Assembly (NCBI GenBank): GCA_016720545.1
Contig: JADKKK010000032.1
Span: forward strand, 1-9,328
DNA length: 9,328 bases
Direction: 5' to 3'
Source of the DNA: Myxococcales bacterium
GTDB lineage: Bacteria; Myxococcota_A; Polyangia; Polyangiales; Polyangiaceae
The notes under the pieces are model-generated. The model was not told the origin of the DNA. It saw only the letters and a program-made list of their open reading frames with translations, and ran no database searches. The translations under genes and the position numbers were made by a program. How positions within the stretch are numbered: position 1 is the first letter of the stretch; each line of letters starts with the position of its first letter. This document shows, one piece after another, positions 1 to 5,753 of this stretch.

Positions 1-93
1 TGCCTATCGCGAGGGAGGGTCAAGACTGGCACCCCCTTGCGAGCCGGGGTTCGCTGCGGCACGTCCGTCGGCTCGCCGATGCCTCGCAGGAGG

Positions 94-457
94 GCGCCGC
101 CGGTCTCGGAGCTCGTCCGCCAGCACGTCGCGTCGAAGGCCTCCCAAGTTGGGCCCACGCCCGTCGTGGCGAGGGGCCTTCGACGTGACGACCTCGGAGG
201 TCGCTGCCTATCGAAGGCGGTCTTCGACGCCCCCCGTTACGGGAGACGTTGCGTCGAGCGCGAACCCCGAGGCCGCCCGCTCGCAAGCTCGCTGCCCTCT
301 CGTGAGGAGGTCCACGTCGCCGGCCGGAGCCCCGTCGCCCCATGCCAGGGCTCTCGACAAACAGCCGAACGTTAGCATTCAGTCGTGGGCGCCGAATCTT
401 GCACGCGGAAGCGGGCAAGATTCGGTGACCATCGGCTGCAATGCTCTGTTCGGCACA
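94..457 (-). repeat. Dispersed repeat, copy A (direct copy of 3511-3828)
   Basis: This segment is a diverged direct copy of 3511-3828. Shared blocks in the same order include the 23 identical bases at 351-373 and 3725-3747, the block around CCAAGTTGGG, and the block ending in a TCTGTTCGG/TCCGTTCGG motif. Read on the minus strand, both copies encode the same peptide blocks in one frame: E-[QR]-S-[IV]-A-A-[DE]-G, then LNANVRLFVESP, then AW[AT]QLGRPSTRRA. Several differences between the copies in the LNANVRLFVESP block are synonymous (AAT/AAC, GCT/GCG, AGC/AGT). The reading frame therefore seems to have been conserved at some time, but I see no initiation context and no known domain. I treat it as a decayed repeat-borne ORF and not as a functional gene. 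Confidence 0.6.
392..425. repeat. Perfect 11-bp inverted repeat (stem-loop)
   Basis: The arms CCGAATCTTGC (392-402) and GCAAGATTCGG (415-425) are perfectly complementary across a 12-base loop. The structure lies inside repeat copy A, just after the block shared with copy B. The matching place in copy B (about 3763-3797) has lost the perfect pairing. No T-run follows on either strand, so it is not a standard Rho-independent terminator. Confidence 0.6.
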
Positions 458-820
458 GAGGGTGACGGAAGGGCGTTCCAGTCTGATATCGACGGTGCTG
501 TCGAGCCAAGAACGACAGCGATTCACTTGGAAAGGCACGGCTCCCAGCGAAAGTGAGGTGTGCGTCGAAGGGATGTGGAGGGACGGGTCTCGGCACACGG
601 CCCGCGCTGCTGGTCGGCAGAAGGGTGCATGATGCATTGAGGCCACCGAACGTCGCCAACAGGAAGGAGGCGGCGTTCGACACTGGCATCGCTCGGCGCG
701 GCAGAGGGGAACTGGCACCCGGCCGGAAGGAGCCCGAGCTCGCAGTCCGGATCGAGGTGGCCGCGAGCGAGGGCGAGGGGTTGCAGACCGGCAGGGCGGC
801 GCTGCAGGCGAGGGTTGGGC
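458..820. other. Stretch with no recognised gene
   Basis: Both strands have open frames here, as expected at this GC content, but none has a convincing start, a ribosome site or a recognisable motif. The minus-strand frame stays open across 372-1250 and the plus-strand frame across 553-873. I cannot choose between them. I see no RNA gene and no further repeat apart from a weak resemblance of 741-776 to the 108-bp unit that follows. Confidence 0.4.
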
Positions 821-1035
821 GCTTCGGACTCGCAACGACGTCGCCCGGAGCGAGGCCGAGACGGTCCGACTGAAGTCGAGGTCGCGCCGTGCGAGAGGGT
901 CCAGCTAAGGAGCGGAGGTGCCGGAGGCGCTTCGGACTCGAAAGGATATCGCCGCGAGCGAGGGCGCGATACGGTCCGACTGAAGTGGACGTCGCGGTGT
1001 GGGTGAGGGTCCAGCTAAAGAGCGGAGGCGGCCGC
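821..1035. repeat. Two tandem 108-bp repeat units
   Basis: Unit 1 (821-928) and unit 2 (929-1035) both open with GCTTCGGACTCG. They share ACGGTCCGACTGAAGT and GAGGGTCCAGCTAA and end with AGCGGAGG. By eye they are roughly 80 percent identical. The 108-base period is a multiple of three, and the minus-strand frame reads through both units, giving SPKR at the same relative place in each. A weaker third unit may exist upstream, with GCCGCGAGCGAGGGCG at 761-776 resembling 951-966. No function can be assigned. Confidence 0.65.
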
Positions 1036-1099
1036 AGGACGATTTTGGCCGAGCGAGCGTAAAGCGAAGGGCCGCGGGCTCCCTCGTCCTCGGCGGTGG

Positions 1100-1640
1100 T
1101 CACGTCGTGCTCCCGCTGCTTCGCGCGGAGATCGTGCCCAAGGCTGGCTCTCGGACGACCAGTTTCTTGCGGGCTACGGCGCCGCGCAGACGCTCGGGAA
1201 GATGCGCAGCACGCGGCGCATCCGGGTGCTTGGCGAAGTGCCGCAGCCACGATGCCGCGTCCACGAGCGCCGGCATGCGGTCGTCGGGGTCGCGCACCGC
1301 GTCGGTCGTGGCTGCGGCCGGCGCGGACGCGGCCGGTGCGTTCGAGGGCGCCGGTGGCGCAGACGAGGCAGGCGTGGCCGGTGCAGCGCCTGCGTCGGTA
1401 GCTGCCGCGGGAGGCGGGGTCGCCGGGGCGGGCGGCGCCGCGGCCGCGGCCTTCACCTCGGCGTGTTTGGCCTTGGCACGGTTGAGGAGATCGTCGACGT
1501 CGTCGCCCTCAATCTCCGCGCGCGCGCGCCGCGCATGGTTTGTAGGCCTCGAACTCTTTGATCGCCTGCGCCGCCTGCTCGTTCGCGTTCATCCCGGGGA
1601 TGCTCTGCGACACGAGGAACAGCAGGCCCAAGTTGTGTCC
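1100..1640 (-). pseudogene. Remnant of an Ala/Pro-rich protein (C-terminal part)
   Basis: Reading leftwards from about 1640, one frame gives NLGLLFLVSQSIPGMNANEQ followed by AAQAIKEFEAYK. The next frame continues with ARAEIEGDDVDDLLNRAKAK, a long Ala/Pro-rich stretch of about 50 residues, then VRDPDDRMPALVDAASWLRH and a Lys/Arg-containing tail ending at the stop near 1100. One extra base near 1538, beside a CG-dinucleotide tract (1519-1533), accounts for the break, since removing it joins EAYK to HARRARAEIEG. The start is missing: the sequence runs directly into an IS91 transposase scrap at about 1640. The first block looks helical and the Ala/Pro block looks like a linker. I do not recognise the family. 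It is probably a host gene truncated by the IS91 element and then frameshifted. Confidence 0.45.
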
Positions 1641-1749
1641 ACCGCCACTGTCCCTCCGAGGAGGGCTTCTTGAGCGTGATCCGGACGAGACCGTCAGGTC
1701 CTCGCGTGACCCGTTCCTGCGCGACGGCGGGGCGTAGCACGTACTTCAC
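1640..1749 (-). pseudogene. IS91-family transposase, C-terminal fragment
   Basis: Reading leftwards from 1749 the sequence gives VKYVLRPAVAQERV, then GPDGLVRITLKKP, and after a one-step frame change GGTVAVD. The order YVLRPxxAQER, then DG-V-IxLKxP, then DGT is characteristic of the C-terminal half of IS91/IS801-type HUH (Y2) transposases. Only about 35 codons survive. The N-terminal replication-initiator-like domain with its catalytic tyrosines is absent, an in-frame stop lies a few codons before VKYV, and the frame breaks at about 1658. Homology is lost at about 1640, where another remnant begins. The assignment rests on remembered family sequence and should be tested by alignment. Confidence 0.55.
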
Positions 1750-1762
1750 TGTCTAACCCGCG

Positions 1763-1791
1763 TTGACACCGGCCATCAAGCAAAGTATGGT
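1763..1791 (+). promoter_or_regulatory. Sigma-70-type promoter for the lipoprotein pair
   Basis: TTGACA at 1763-1768 is a perfect -35 hexamer. TATGGT at 1786-1791 matches the -10 consensus at four of six positions, and the spacing is exactly 17 bases. Transcription would start near 1798, giving a leader of about 23 bases before the ATG at 1821. A GGGGAG ribosome site lies at 1813-1818, close to that ATG. Confidence 0.6.
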
Positions 1792-1820
1792 GGCACGAAT
1801 TCCGTCGCCTCCGGGGAGCC

Positions 1821-2333
1821 ATGACACATCTTTCGCGCCCGCTGCTCAACCCAACTTCCCTACGTCGTATTGCCCTCATGGCATCGATAGGACTCGGATG
1901 CGCTGGGTGCGGCTCCCCGTTTGTCGCGCATGGAGTGACGAAGGTGGGCTCCGATTTCTCGCCCCCTGCGAAGGCGACATGGTCTACCCCCAACTGCCAA
2001 GTAGAGAAGACGAAACGTATCACCGACGTCATGAGTTACACGCTCATCGACTACAACGGCGCGCCGGGTCTGCTCTGGCGCGCTCGCGACGGCGGTGGCG
2101 ATGCGTACGTCGTGACCAACCGTTGGACCGATGAAAAGGGTGACCACTACTTTCGCTGGATTACGGGAAGTGCCATGATTTCGGTTTCAGGCGGATTCGA
2201 CGCCATCCTTCCCAAGGACCCCGGCGCAGCGACGCTCGTCGTGTACGACAAGAGCGATGTCACCGCAGAGGGCGGCGTCACGAAACCCGCGATGACGCCC
2301 GTGGGCACGTGCGCGATGGTCCTGGGCAAGTGA
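1821..2333 (+). CDS. Predicted lipoprotein of unknown function (170 aa)
   Basis: The protein begins with a charged and then hydrophobic leader (MTHLSRPLLNPTSLRRIALM, then ASIGLGCAGCGS). This fits a type II (lipoprotein) signal peptide, with Cys27 or Cys30 as the lipidated residue; neither lipobox is perfect. The mature part is about 140 residues and probably beta-rich. It contains WRARDGGGDAYVVTNRWTDE and, near the end, GTCAMVLGK. Only two other cysteines remain, Cys59 and Cys164, which could form one disulfide outside the cytoplasm. The ATG at 1821 is chosen because GGGGAG lies just upstream and a promoter sits at 1763-1791. An internal ATG at 1878 would leave too short a leader. It lies 53 bases upstream of a second lipoprotein gene on the same strand, so the two probably share a transcript. 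I do not recognise the family. Confidence 0.75.
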   Translation: MTHLSRPLLNPTSLRRIALMASIGLGCAGCGSPFVAHGVTKVGSDFSPPAKATWSTPNCQVEKTKRITDVMSYTLIDYNGAPGLLWRARDGGGDAYVVTNRWTDEKGDHYFRWITGSAMISVSGGFDAILPKDPGAATLVVYDKSDVTAEGGVTKPAMTPVGTCAMVLGK

Positions 2334-2386
2334 ATGTCAGCCCCATGACACGTCGGCATGGTCGGAAGCGCTCGGGGCATCTACAG

Positions 2387-3112
2387 ATGTGGACCGTTCG
2401 CGCGATCGCGGGCGCTGCCATCGCGATCGTTGCCTGCTCGGGCACCTCCGAGGGGACGAATTCGTCCAGCCCCTCCAAATCGGGCCCGAGCTGCGACTTG
2501 AAGGAGGGCAAGTATTACAGCAGCTGCAGCGAAGGTTGCGGTGACGTCATGAGCTGCAACACGTTCTGCCGCTCGTGCGACTTCAAGTGCTACGTGTCGT
2601 GCGTCACGAACGACGACTGCAGCCGGGTCGGCGCAGGATCGTGCGAGACCAGCACCACCGGCACGAGCCGTTGCTCCAAGGCACCGTCGAAATGCCCGGG
2701 CGACTCCACGTCCTCCAATTCGGGCGGATCCAGCAGTGGACCCTCGTGCCCCACCTCGCCGACGTACGGCAAGAGCGGCGGGGACTTCGGCGCACCATGC
2801 TCGCGCGCTTCGGACTGCGCCTCTCCGCTAACCTGCGCCCATGGATTCTGCAACGTCGAGTCGTGTACCAAGAGCGCCGAATGCCAGGGCCGCACCTACG
2901 CCGGAGATTGCGTCGGCGCGAACGGGCAACGGTGGACGTGCTCGGGAGGGACCTGCCGCTCGGGGTGTAACTCGCCGTCCCACTGCAAAGCGCTCAACGC
3001 GAAGGGGTGGTGCCCGGGCGGGGGCTCCATCGCGCGTGACCACAACCTGTCCATTGGTGTCTGCTACTTCGGGAGCTGCAACAGCAGCGGCTACTGCGAC
3101 GCCGACTATTGA
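2387..3112 (+). CDS. Cysteine-rich lipoprotein (241 aa)
   Basis: From the ATG at 2387 the leader is MWTVRAIAGAAIAIVACSG. It has a good lipobox (IVAC), so Cys17 would be lipidated after export. The mature protein has 28 more cysteines. The first cysteine-rich module spans roughly residues 36-103, followed by a Ser/Gly linker at about 105-120 and a second module at about 137-238. The second module uses spacing of the type GAPCxxxxDCxxxxxCxxGFCxxxxC, seen in many secreted cysteine-rich proteins of myxobacteria, and an even cysteine count suggests a disulfide-stabilised surface protein. Upstream in-frame starts exist at 2309 and 2345. The 2309 start overlaps the preceding gene and 2345 has no ribosome site, while 2387 gives a compact signal peptide after CGGGG at 2373-2377. 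The 2345 start remains possible. The molecular role is unknown. Confidence 0.75.
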   Translation: MWTVRAIAGAAIAIVACSGTSEGTNSSSPSKSGPSCDLKEGKYYSSCSEGCGDVMSCNTFCRSCDFKCYVSCVTNDDCSRVGAGSCETSTTGTSRCSKAPSKCPGDSTSSNSGGSSSGPSCPTSPTYGKSGGDFGAPCSRASDCASPLTCAHGFCNVESCTKSAECQGRTYAGDCVGANGQRWTCSGGTCRSGCNSPSHCKALNAKGWCPGGGSIARDHNLSIGVCYFGSCNSSGYCDADY

Positions 3113-3159
3113 GCGGAGCGTCGGCCCATAGGCGTGGCGGAGAGCGAGGGGGCGTTGTC

Positions 3160-3398
3160 GGCGCGCGTGCGGTCTGCATCGAGCGGGTCGGGTAGTGGCA
3201 GAGGTAGACGAGGCCGAGGGACTCCACCGTGCGCGTGCGGCGGTACTCCGGGTTGGCCTGGTAGGTGTGGAGCCGGTCGATGTTGAAGCCGGTCACGTCC
3301 ACGTCCGGGCGCCCGGTCGTGATTCAGTGCGCCGTCACGCGGCCGAGCCCGCCGCCCGTGAGGATGCCGATGGAGTTCAGGCGGACCGGATCTGCCTG
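3160..3398 (-). pseudogene. FAD-dependent oxidoreductase fragment (dimethylglycine/sarcosine dehydrogenase type)
   Basis: Reading leftwards from 3398 gives QADPVRLNSIGILTGGGLGR, then VTAH, an in-frame TGA at 3324-3326, ITTGRPDVDVTGFNIDRLHT, then YQANPEYRRTRTVESLGLVY and HYPTRSMQTAR. The pattern NSIGIL..G.G-(hydrophobic)-AxW-IxxGxPxxDxxxxxIxR followed by HYP....TAR is that of the junction between the FAD domain and the middle domain in GcvT-fused FAD oxidoreductases. These enzymes demethylate dimethylglycine or sarcosine and pass the one-carbon unit to tetrahydrofolate. Both ends are missing, leaving about 80 of the usual 800 or so residues. The TGA stands where the family normally has Trp (W-I), so a TGG-to-TGA change is likely. 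The fragment lies tail to tail with the cysteine-rich lipoprotein gene. The family is inferred from memory, without alignment. Confidence 0.6.
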
Positions 3399-3510
3399 CC
3401 CCCATGCAAGGCGTGGGCGCTCGGGACTCGGGCGTATGTTGGCTATCGCGATGGAGGCGGTGGCCCGGCCGGTCTTGGGTGGACGCTGCCTATTGGGATA
3501 GAGGCCGAGA

Positions 3511-3828
3511 GCGCCGCCGGCTCGGAGCTCGTCCGCTCGTCCGCCAAGCACGTCGCGTTGAAGGCCTTCCAAGTTGGGTCCACGCCGCGCGTGCGAGGGA
3601 GGCTTTCGACGTGACACGATCATCGGGAGGGAGGTCGACGTCGCGAACCGGATCCTCGTCGCCCCACGCGAGGGAGGTCGACGCTGCCCGTCGCAGACTC
3701 CCGCCGCGTCGGGCGAGCGAGGGACTCTCGACAAACAGCCGAACGTTCGCGTTCAGCTGGGGGCCGAGCGAGCACGCGATAGCGGGCGAGCTTCGTAGAC
3801 CCTCAGCTGCAACGCTCCGTTCGGGTCG
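3511..3828 (-). repeat. Dispersed repeat, copy B (direct copy of 94-457)
   Basis: This is the second copy of the repeat described at 94-457, in the same orientation about 3.4 kb away. It includes the identical 23 bases at 3725-3747. On the minus strand it reads PERSVAAEGLRSSPAIACSL, LNANVRLFVESP and AWTQLGRPSTRRA in one continuous frame (3490-3900). Compared with copy A it has a 9-base expansion near 3535 (TCGTCCGCT) and a longer middle part in which GAGGGAGGTCGACG appears twice (around 3627 and 3672). The two copies bracket the lipoprotein genes and the decayed fragments. They may be members of a larger genomic repeat family and not the ends of one element. Confidence 0.6.
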
Positions 3829-3994
3829 ACTTCGCCCCCTCCGTACAGGGCCATTCGTCGCGCTCCCAGGTTCGCGTTCCACGCCGAAGCGCGCTCCCAA
3901 GCGCTCCGGGCTCGGCGCCTCGCCGCCTCAAGGCACACCGCCATGACGATGCCCCGAGAGAGGGGCCGACGCACCAGTTTACCAGTCCCCCCTC

Positions 3995-4016
3995 TGTGCC
4001 AACGTTCGTGAGAAGG
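3995..4016 (+). repeat. IS3 left terminal inverted repeat
   Basis: The segment opens TGTGCCAACG and ends TGAGAAGG. Aligned without gaps to the reverse complement of 9186-9207 (CGTGTCAACG, ending TGAGAAGG), 16 of 22 positions match. It lies 55 bases before orfA, where an IS3 left end belongs, and it starts with TG as IS3-family ends do. No flanking target duplication is evident (CTC on the left, TTC on the right). Confidence 0.6.
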
Positions 4017-4070
4017 CCACCCCCACCGAGATTAGTGTACGAACCCCGCAGGGCGAGACTGGCATGACCC

Positions 4071-4478
4071 ATGACGAACGTGATGTCGTTACCGGCGATG
4101 AAGTCCGGGACGGAAGTGAGCGAGAAGGCGAAGCGGCGCCGGTATAGCGCCGAGTTCAAAGCGCGGATCCTGCGCGAGGCCGAGGCCTGCACGGCGCCGG
4201 GAGAGCTCGGCGCGATGCTGCGGCGGGAGGGGCTGTACTCGTCGCACCTGGCCGCGTGGAGGGCGCAGGCCAAGAGCGGGCAGACCACTGGGCTGGAGCC
4301 GAAGCGGCGCGGGCCGACGGCGCGGGTGGTGGATGCGCGCGACAAGCAGATCGTCGAGCTGCAGCGAGAGGTCACGAAGGCGACGCGGAGGGCGGAGCGG
4401 GCCGAGGCGTTGGTAGAGCTCCAAAAAAAACTCTTACAGCTGCTGGGGATCGCGTTGCCCGGACCGGAGGAGACGTGA
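4071..4478 (+). CDS. IS3-family transposase OrfA (DNA-binding subunit)
   Basis: OrfA binds the element's inverted repeats and normally forms the N-terminal half of an OrfAB transposase. RRRYSAEFKARILREAEA opens a helix-turn-helix of the HTH_Tnp_1 type (about residues 22-64, ending HLAAWR). A leucine/charged coiled coil follows (about residues 91-126, IVELQREVTKATRRAERAEA onwards), which would mediate oligomerisation. At 135 aa the length is slightly above the usual 90-120. In-frame ATGs at 4083 and 4098 are equally possible starts, because no ribosome site clearly favours one. A run of eight A at 4423-4430 lies near the 3' end, and orfB begins in the -1 frame with a TGATG stop/start overlap. 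The gene looks intact, but its orfB partner is interrupted by another transposon. Confidence 0.85.
   Translation: MTNVMSLPAMKSGTEVSEKAKRRRYSAEFKARILREAEACTAPGELGAMLRREGLYSSHLAAWRAQAKSGQTTGLEPKRRGPTARVVDARDKQIVELQREVTKATRRAERAEALVELQKKLLQLLGIALPGPEET
4423..4430 (+). promoter_or_regulatory. A8 slippery site for -1 frameshifting (orfA to orfB)
   Basis: In the orfA frame the codons are CAA AAA AAA, so 4424-4430 forms the classic A_AAA_AAA heptamer. Shifting back one base enters a frame with no stop until the remains of orfB, through KTLTAAGDRVARTGGDV into MSAVLGVAPHHGVL. IS3-family elements use such sites to make the OrfAB fusion transposase. It is the longest A-run in this GC-rich window. Confidence 0.7.
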
Positions 4479-4543
4479 TGAGCGCGGTGCTCGGTGTGGC
4501 GCCCCACCACGGCGTGCTCGCTGAGCGCAAGCAGGAGACTTGA
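4478..4543 (+). pseudogene. IS3 orfB, interrupted 5' stub
   Basis: The orfB start ATG (4478-4480) overlaps the orfA stop as TGATG. A strong GGAGG lies at 4466-4470, seven bases upstream, so re-initiation by coupling is also possible. The stub reads MSAVLGVAPHHGVL and then ERKQET before a stop. The first 14 residues are orfB; the rest is read from the inserted transposon. Joining residue 14 to ATC at 8135 restores an uninterrupted orfB of about 359 aa, with the expected N-terminal helix region leading to ATYYRRR. Confidence 0.65.
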
Positions 4544-4592
4544 TGGGCCGCGTGTCACGAAGAGTGAGGTTCGGCGGTCGAGCGGGGACACC

Positions 4593-4617
4593 CGGCCCCA
4601 CCGCGACGGCGGGGCCG
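4593..4617. repeat. GC-rich hairpin downstream of the transposon operon
   Basis: CGGCCCC (4593-4599) pairs with GGGGCCG (4611-4617). Inside, CCG pairs with CGG after one A/C mismatch, leaving a CGA loop. It lies between the end of the 93-aa gene and the proposed left end. No T-run follows on the minus strand, so it may be a weak terminator or an end structure. Confidence 0.4.
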
Positions 4618-4643
4618 TGGCGGTGGAGCGACGGTGCGCCTGT

Positions 4644-4925
4644 TCAGAAGTGGCTGAGGTGTCGGGTGCTCGTACGCGGGGGGAGGTGGCCCACGAGGTC
4701 GGCGTGGTAGTCGACATAGCGGGCAGCGTCGCGGCGCAGGCGATGAAGCGAGCGGAGCAGGGCGAGGGCTCGCTGCTGCGAGGGGGCCTCGCCGGGTAGG
4801 CGGCCGAGGGACGCGGGGTGAGCGGCGCGGACGGCGGCGTCCGCGAGGTCGAGGACCACGAGCAGCGCTGCGACGGAGACGAGGTCCGGGAAGCGGCGCC
4901 GCGCCTCGAGGAGGTCTGGGCTCAC
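4644..4925 (-). CDS. Small transposon-encoded protein, function unknown (93 aa)
   Basis: The GTG start at 4925 overlaps the ATPase stop in the arrangement GTGA (4922-4925), and GCGAGG lies five bases upstream of it. This is a typical translationally coupled last gene of an operon. The protein is probably all-helical and Arg/Leu/Ala-rich (SPDLLEARRRFPDLVSVAAL, and later ALLRSLHRLRRDAARYVDYH), with no signal peptide, no membrane segment and no cysteines. It is far too short for a TniQ/TnsD protein and has no zinc-finger residues. Its position as third gene after transposase and ATPase suggests an accessory role in transposition, for example target selection or regulation, but this is inference. 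I do not recognise the family. Coupling, ribosome site and good spacing support it as a real gene. Confidence 0.6.
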   Translation of the reverse strand: MSPDLLEARRRFPDLVSVAALLVVLDLADAAVRAAHPASLGRLPGEAPSQQRALALLRSLHRLRRDAARYVDYHADLVGHLPPRTSTRHLSHF

Positions 4926-5753
4926 TTTCGCCTCGCGACGCGAGCGGTGGGCTGGGGCGCGACGACCTCGAAGAAGAGCTTCTCGTCGATCCTCGGGGCC
5001 TCGCGCTCCGCGGCGGCGCTGAGCAACTCGTAGCCGATGTTCGCGAGGACGCGGTAGTTGCCGGCGGCGTGTTCGGCCATGACGGTCCGCACCTCCGTAG
5101 ACATCAACTGGGGGCGCCAGCGACGTCGAGGACGTGATCGAGACAGGCGACGAGCTCGTCGCGCGCTGCGGGCTCGAGCTTGAGCCTTCGGCGGATGCGG
5201 GTACCGAGAGGCAGCAAGTCGGCCGACCGGAAGCGCTCGGGGAGCCGGGCGTCGCCGACGAAGACGACGGTCAGCAGCGACTGGGCGTCGAGATCTTTGC
5301 TGACGAGCAGGCGCAGCTCGGTGAGGACGTTGCCCAACATCTCCTGCGCCTCGTCCACGATGAGGACGGGCCGGAGCATCGTCGAGGAGAGATGCTCACT
5401 CCAGCGAGCGCGGAGCGACTTGAAGCCAGCCCAGTTGTTGTGGGTCTTGAGCGGCACCTCGAAGAGGCTGCTGAGCTCGCGGTAGAAGTCGGAGGCGCGA
5501 CCGACGGGCCGCTCGACGATGCCCACGAGCAGGTCGGAGCGGCGGGCGAGGCGAGAGGCCAGGATGCGCATGGCCGCAGACTTCCCAGAGCCTGGGTCGC
5601 CCGTGATCATTGCGAAGCCACCGTCCGCGAGCCCAAACTCGAGGCGCCTGCAGAAGGTGTCGATCGCGGGCGTAGCGAAGAGCGCCTCGGTCGGTAGACC
5701 GGGGAGGAAGGGGTTAAATTGAGTCCGTAGAGGGTCTTGAGTGTGGAGTTCAT
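4922..5753 (-). pseudogene. TniB/ExeA-like AAA+ transposition ATPase, frameshifted
   Basis: The main frame contains Walker A GDPGSGKSAA, Walker B PVLIVDEAQEM, a sensor-like VVFVGDARL and an arginine-rich RIRRRLKL. This fits the AAA+ ATPases that deliver target DNA to Mu/Tn7-type transposases (MuB, TniB, IstB, also ExeA-like). The natural start is probably the ATG at 5753, which overlaps the transposase stop as ATGA after a GAGGTG ribosome site. It encodes MNSTLKTLYGL, the usual opening before x-F-N-P-F, but FNPFLPGLPTEALF lies in the next frame, so one base seems missing near 5718-5720. A second single-base loss in the G5 run at 5110-5114 ends the main frame at 5104, and the C-terminal part (LMSTEVRTVMAEHAAGNYRV and onwards) continues in a third frame to 4922. 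Repaired, the protein would be about 280 aa. A GTG at 5760 could still start a truncated 218-aa product. Confidence 0.8.

Larger units (their letters stand above)
3995..4519 (+). mobile_element. IS3-family element, 5' part (interrupted)
   Basis: The left end, all of orfA and the first 14 codons of orfB lie here. The rest of orfB and the right end lie at 8126-9207. Together the parts make about 1.6 kb, a normal size for the family. The break falls at GGCGTGCTC (4511-4519), and the same 9 bases recur in the same orfB frame at 8126-8134. Confidence 0.7.

Noticed and set aside
821..1035. Possible CRISPR array
   Set aside because: Only two long diverged units with no short identical repeats or unique spacers, and no cas genes nearby.
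372..1250. Minus-strand open frame (292 aa) in the left debris region
   Set aside because: It spans the tandem repeat and part of copy A, has low-complexity composition, no ribosome site I could find and no domain. It overlaps a better candidate remnant (1100-1640) in another frame.
1507..1540. CG-dinucleotide tract as a regulatory or Z-DNA element
   Set aside because: It falls inside the Ala/Arg-coding part of a remnant gene and is explained by codon use; nothing else supports a function.
3803..4717. Minus-strand open frame (304 aa) crossing the IS3 left part
   Set aside because: It runs antisense through orfA and across the transposon junction, so it cannot be an ancestral gene, and it has no recognisable motif.
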